45,432 nt of DNA from Conoideocrella luteorostrata (taxonomy: Eukaryota > Ascomycota > Sordariomycetes > Hypocreales > Clavicipitaceae), in NCBI GenBank assembly GCA_032433595.1, contig JASWJB010000338.1, forward strand, positions 1 to 45,432. The letters are read 5' to 3'. The notes beneath the pieces were generated by a model. It was not told the origin of the DNA. It saw only the letters and a program-made list of their open reading frames with translations, and did not search any database. Shown here piece after piece: positions 45,263-45,432 of this stretch. Within the stretch, counting starts at the first letter, position 1, and every line of letters starts with the position of its first letter. The translations under genes were made by a program, and so were the position numbers.

Positions 45263-45432
45263 ATCCCACTACCCCGTATGCCAGAGTTGCCTTCATCAAT
45301 ATAGCTACTCTGAACGGAGTAGAGTAGTTTGGTAGGTAGTTTCATCCCGCGCTACGAGTCGAGCGAGCGCAAGTGTACCCCCAGCCTCGGCGCAAACCAC
45401 ATACAATTGTAACACAAGCCCGGCCTTTTTTT

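Larger units (their letters stand above)
37816..45432. other. 7.6-kb region with no supportable gene
   Basis: The first 600 bp are the promoter of the C2H2 gene. Beyond that, no frame on either strand exceeds about 185 codons or shows a domain, and I found no tRNA or rRNA. The region is rich in the GTACGGAGTAC motif (at least 15 copies or variants, for example near 39532, 39572, 40018, 40229, 40412, 40820, 40906, 41576, 42692, 42957, 44109 and 45315) and in short tandem repeats. It may be an inter-cluster desert, a subtelomeric-like stretch or hold unannotated non-coding RNAs. Confidence 0.5.

Overview
This window is nuclear DNA from a filamentous ascomycete, most likely a Sordariomycete and perhaps Hypocreales. 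The genes are split by short introns (about 50-150 nt) with GTAAGT/GTATGT-type donors and CTAAC/CTGAC branch points. The products are fungal: cyclin B, mitochondrial uL2, a THO/TREX WD40 subunit, a Zn2Cys6 regulator, a PHS-type phosphate transporter, acetate kinase and a BPL_N protein. The order-level guess is inference from protein style and from the abundant GTACGGAGTAC motif. The window opens with a run of 17 G inside an intron and ends in poly-T, so it may be a whole contig broken at homopolymers.

Layout, left to right: (1) first exon of a PAP2 lipid phosphatase, minus strand, cut by the window edge; (2) about 3 kb without a gene; (3) RML2/uL2m, minus strand, three exons, divergent from (4) cyclin B (NimE type), plus strand, four exons, sharing a 1.65-kb intergenic region with an MCB box and a 14-bp palindrome; (5) a THOC3/Tex1-like WD40 gene with six exons, followed by a 360-bp almost G-free CTCACA satellite; (6) a 3.7-kb gap; (7) a Zn2Cys6 transcription factor with six exons; (8) a six-exon gene in which a basic, Cys/His zinc-binding-like module is fused to an omega-like glutathione S-transferase; (9) an AT-rich, possibly decayed stretch; (10) a five-exon PHS phosphate transporter, minus strand; (11) a 3-kb gap; (12) an unrecognised 400-residue protein; (13) acetate kinase; (14) a 3.4-kb gap; (15) a secreted BPL_N (glutamine amidotransferase-like) protein; (16) a two-finger C2H2 factor, minus strand, with a 3 x 21-bp TGACGT repeat upstream; (17) about 7.6 kb with no gene that I can support.

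The genes do not form an obvious pathway cluster. They are mostly housekeeping (translation, cell cycle, mRNA export) on the left and accessory or regulatory on the right. For every spliced gene I joined exons so that reading frame, GT-AG borders and family continuity all agree. The summed coding lengths are multiples of three in every case.

The most unusual signals are the short motif GTAC-GGA-GTAC, present in dozens of intergenic copies (often as back-to-back or hairpin composites) and nearly absent from coding exons, and the zinc-module/GST fusion.
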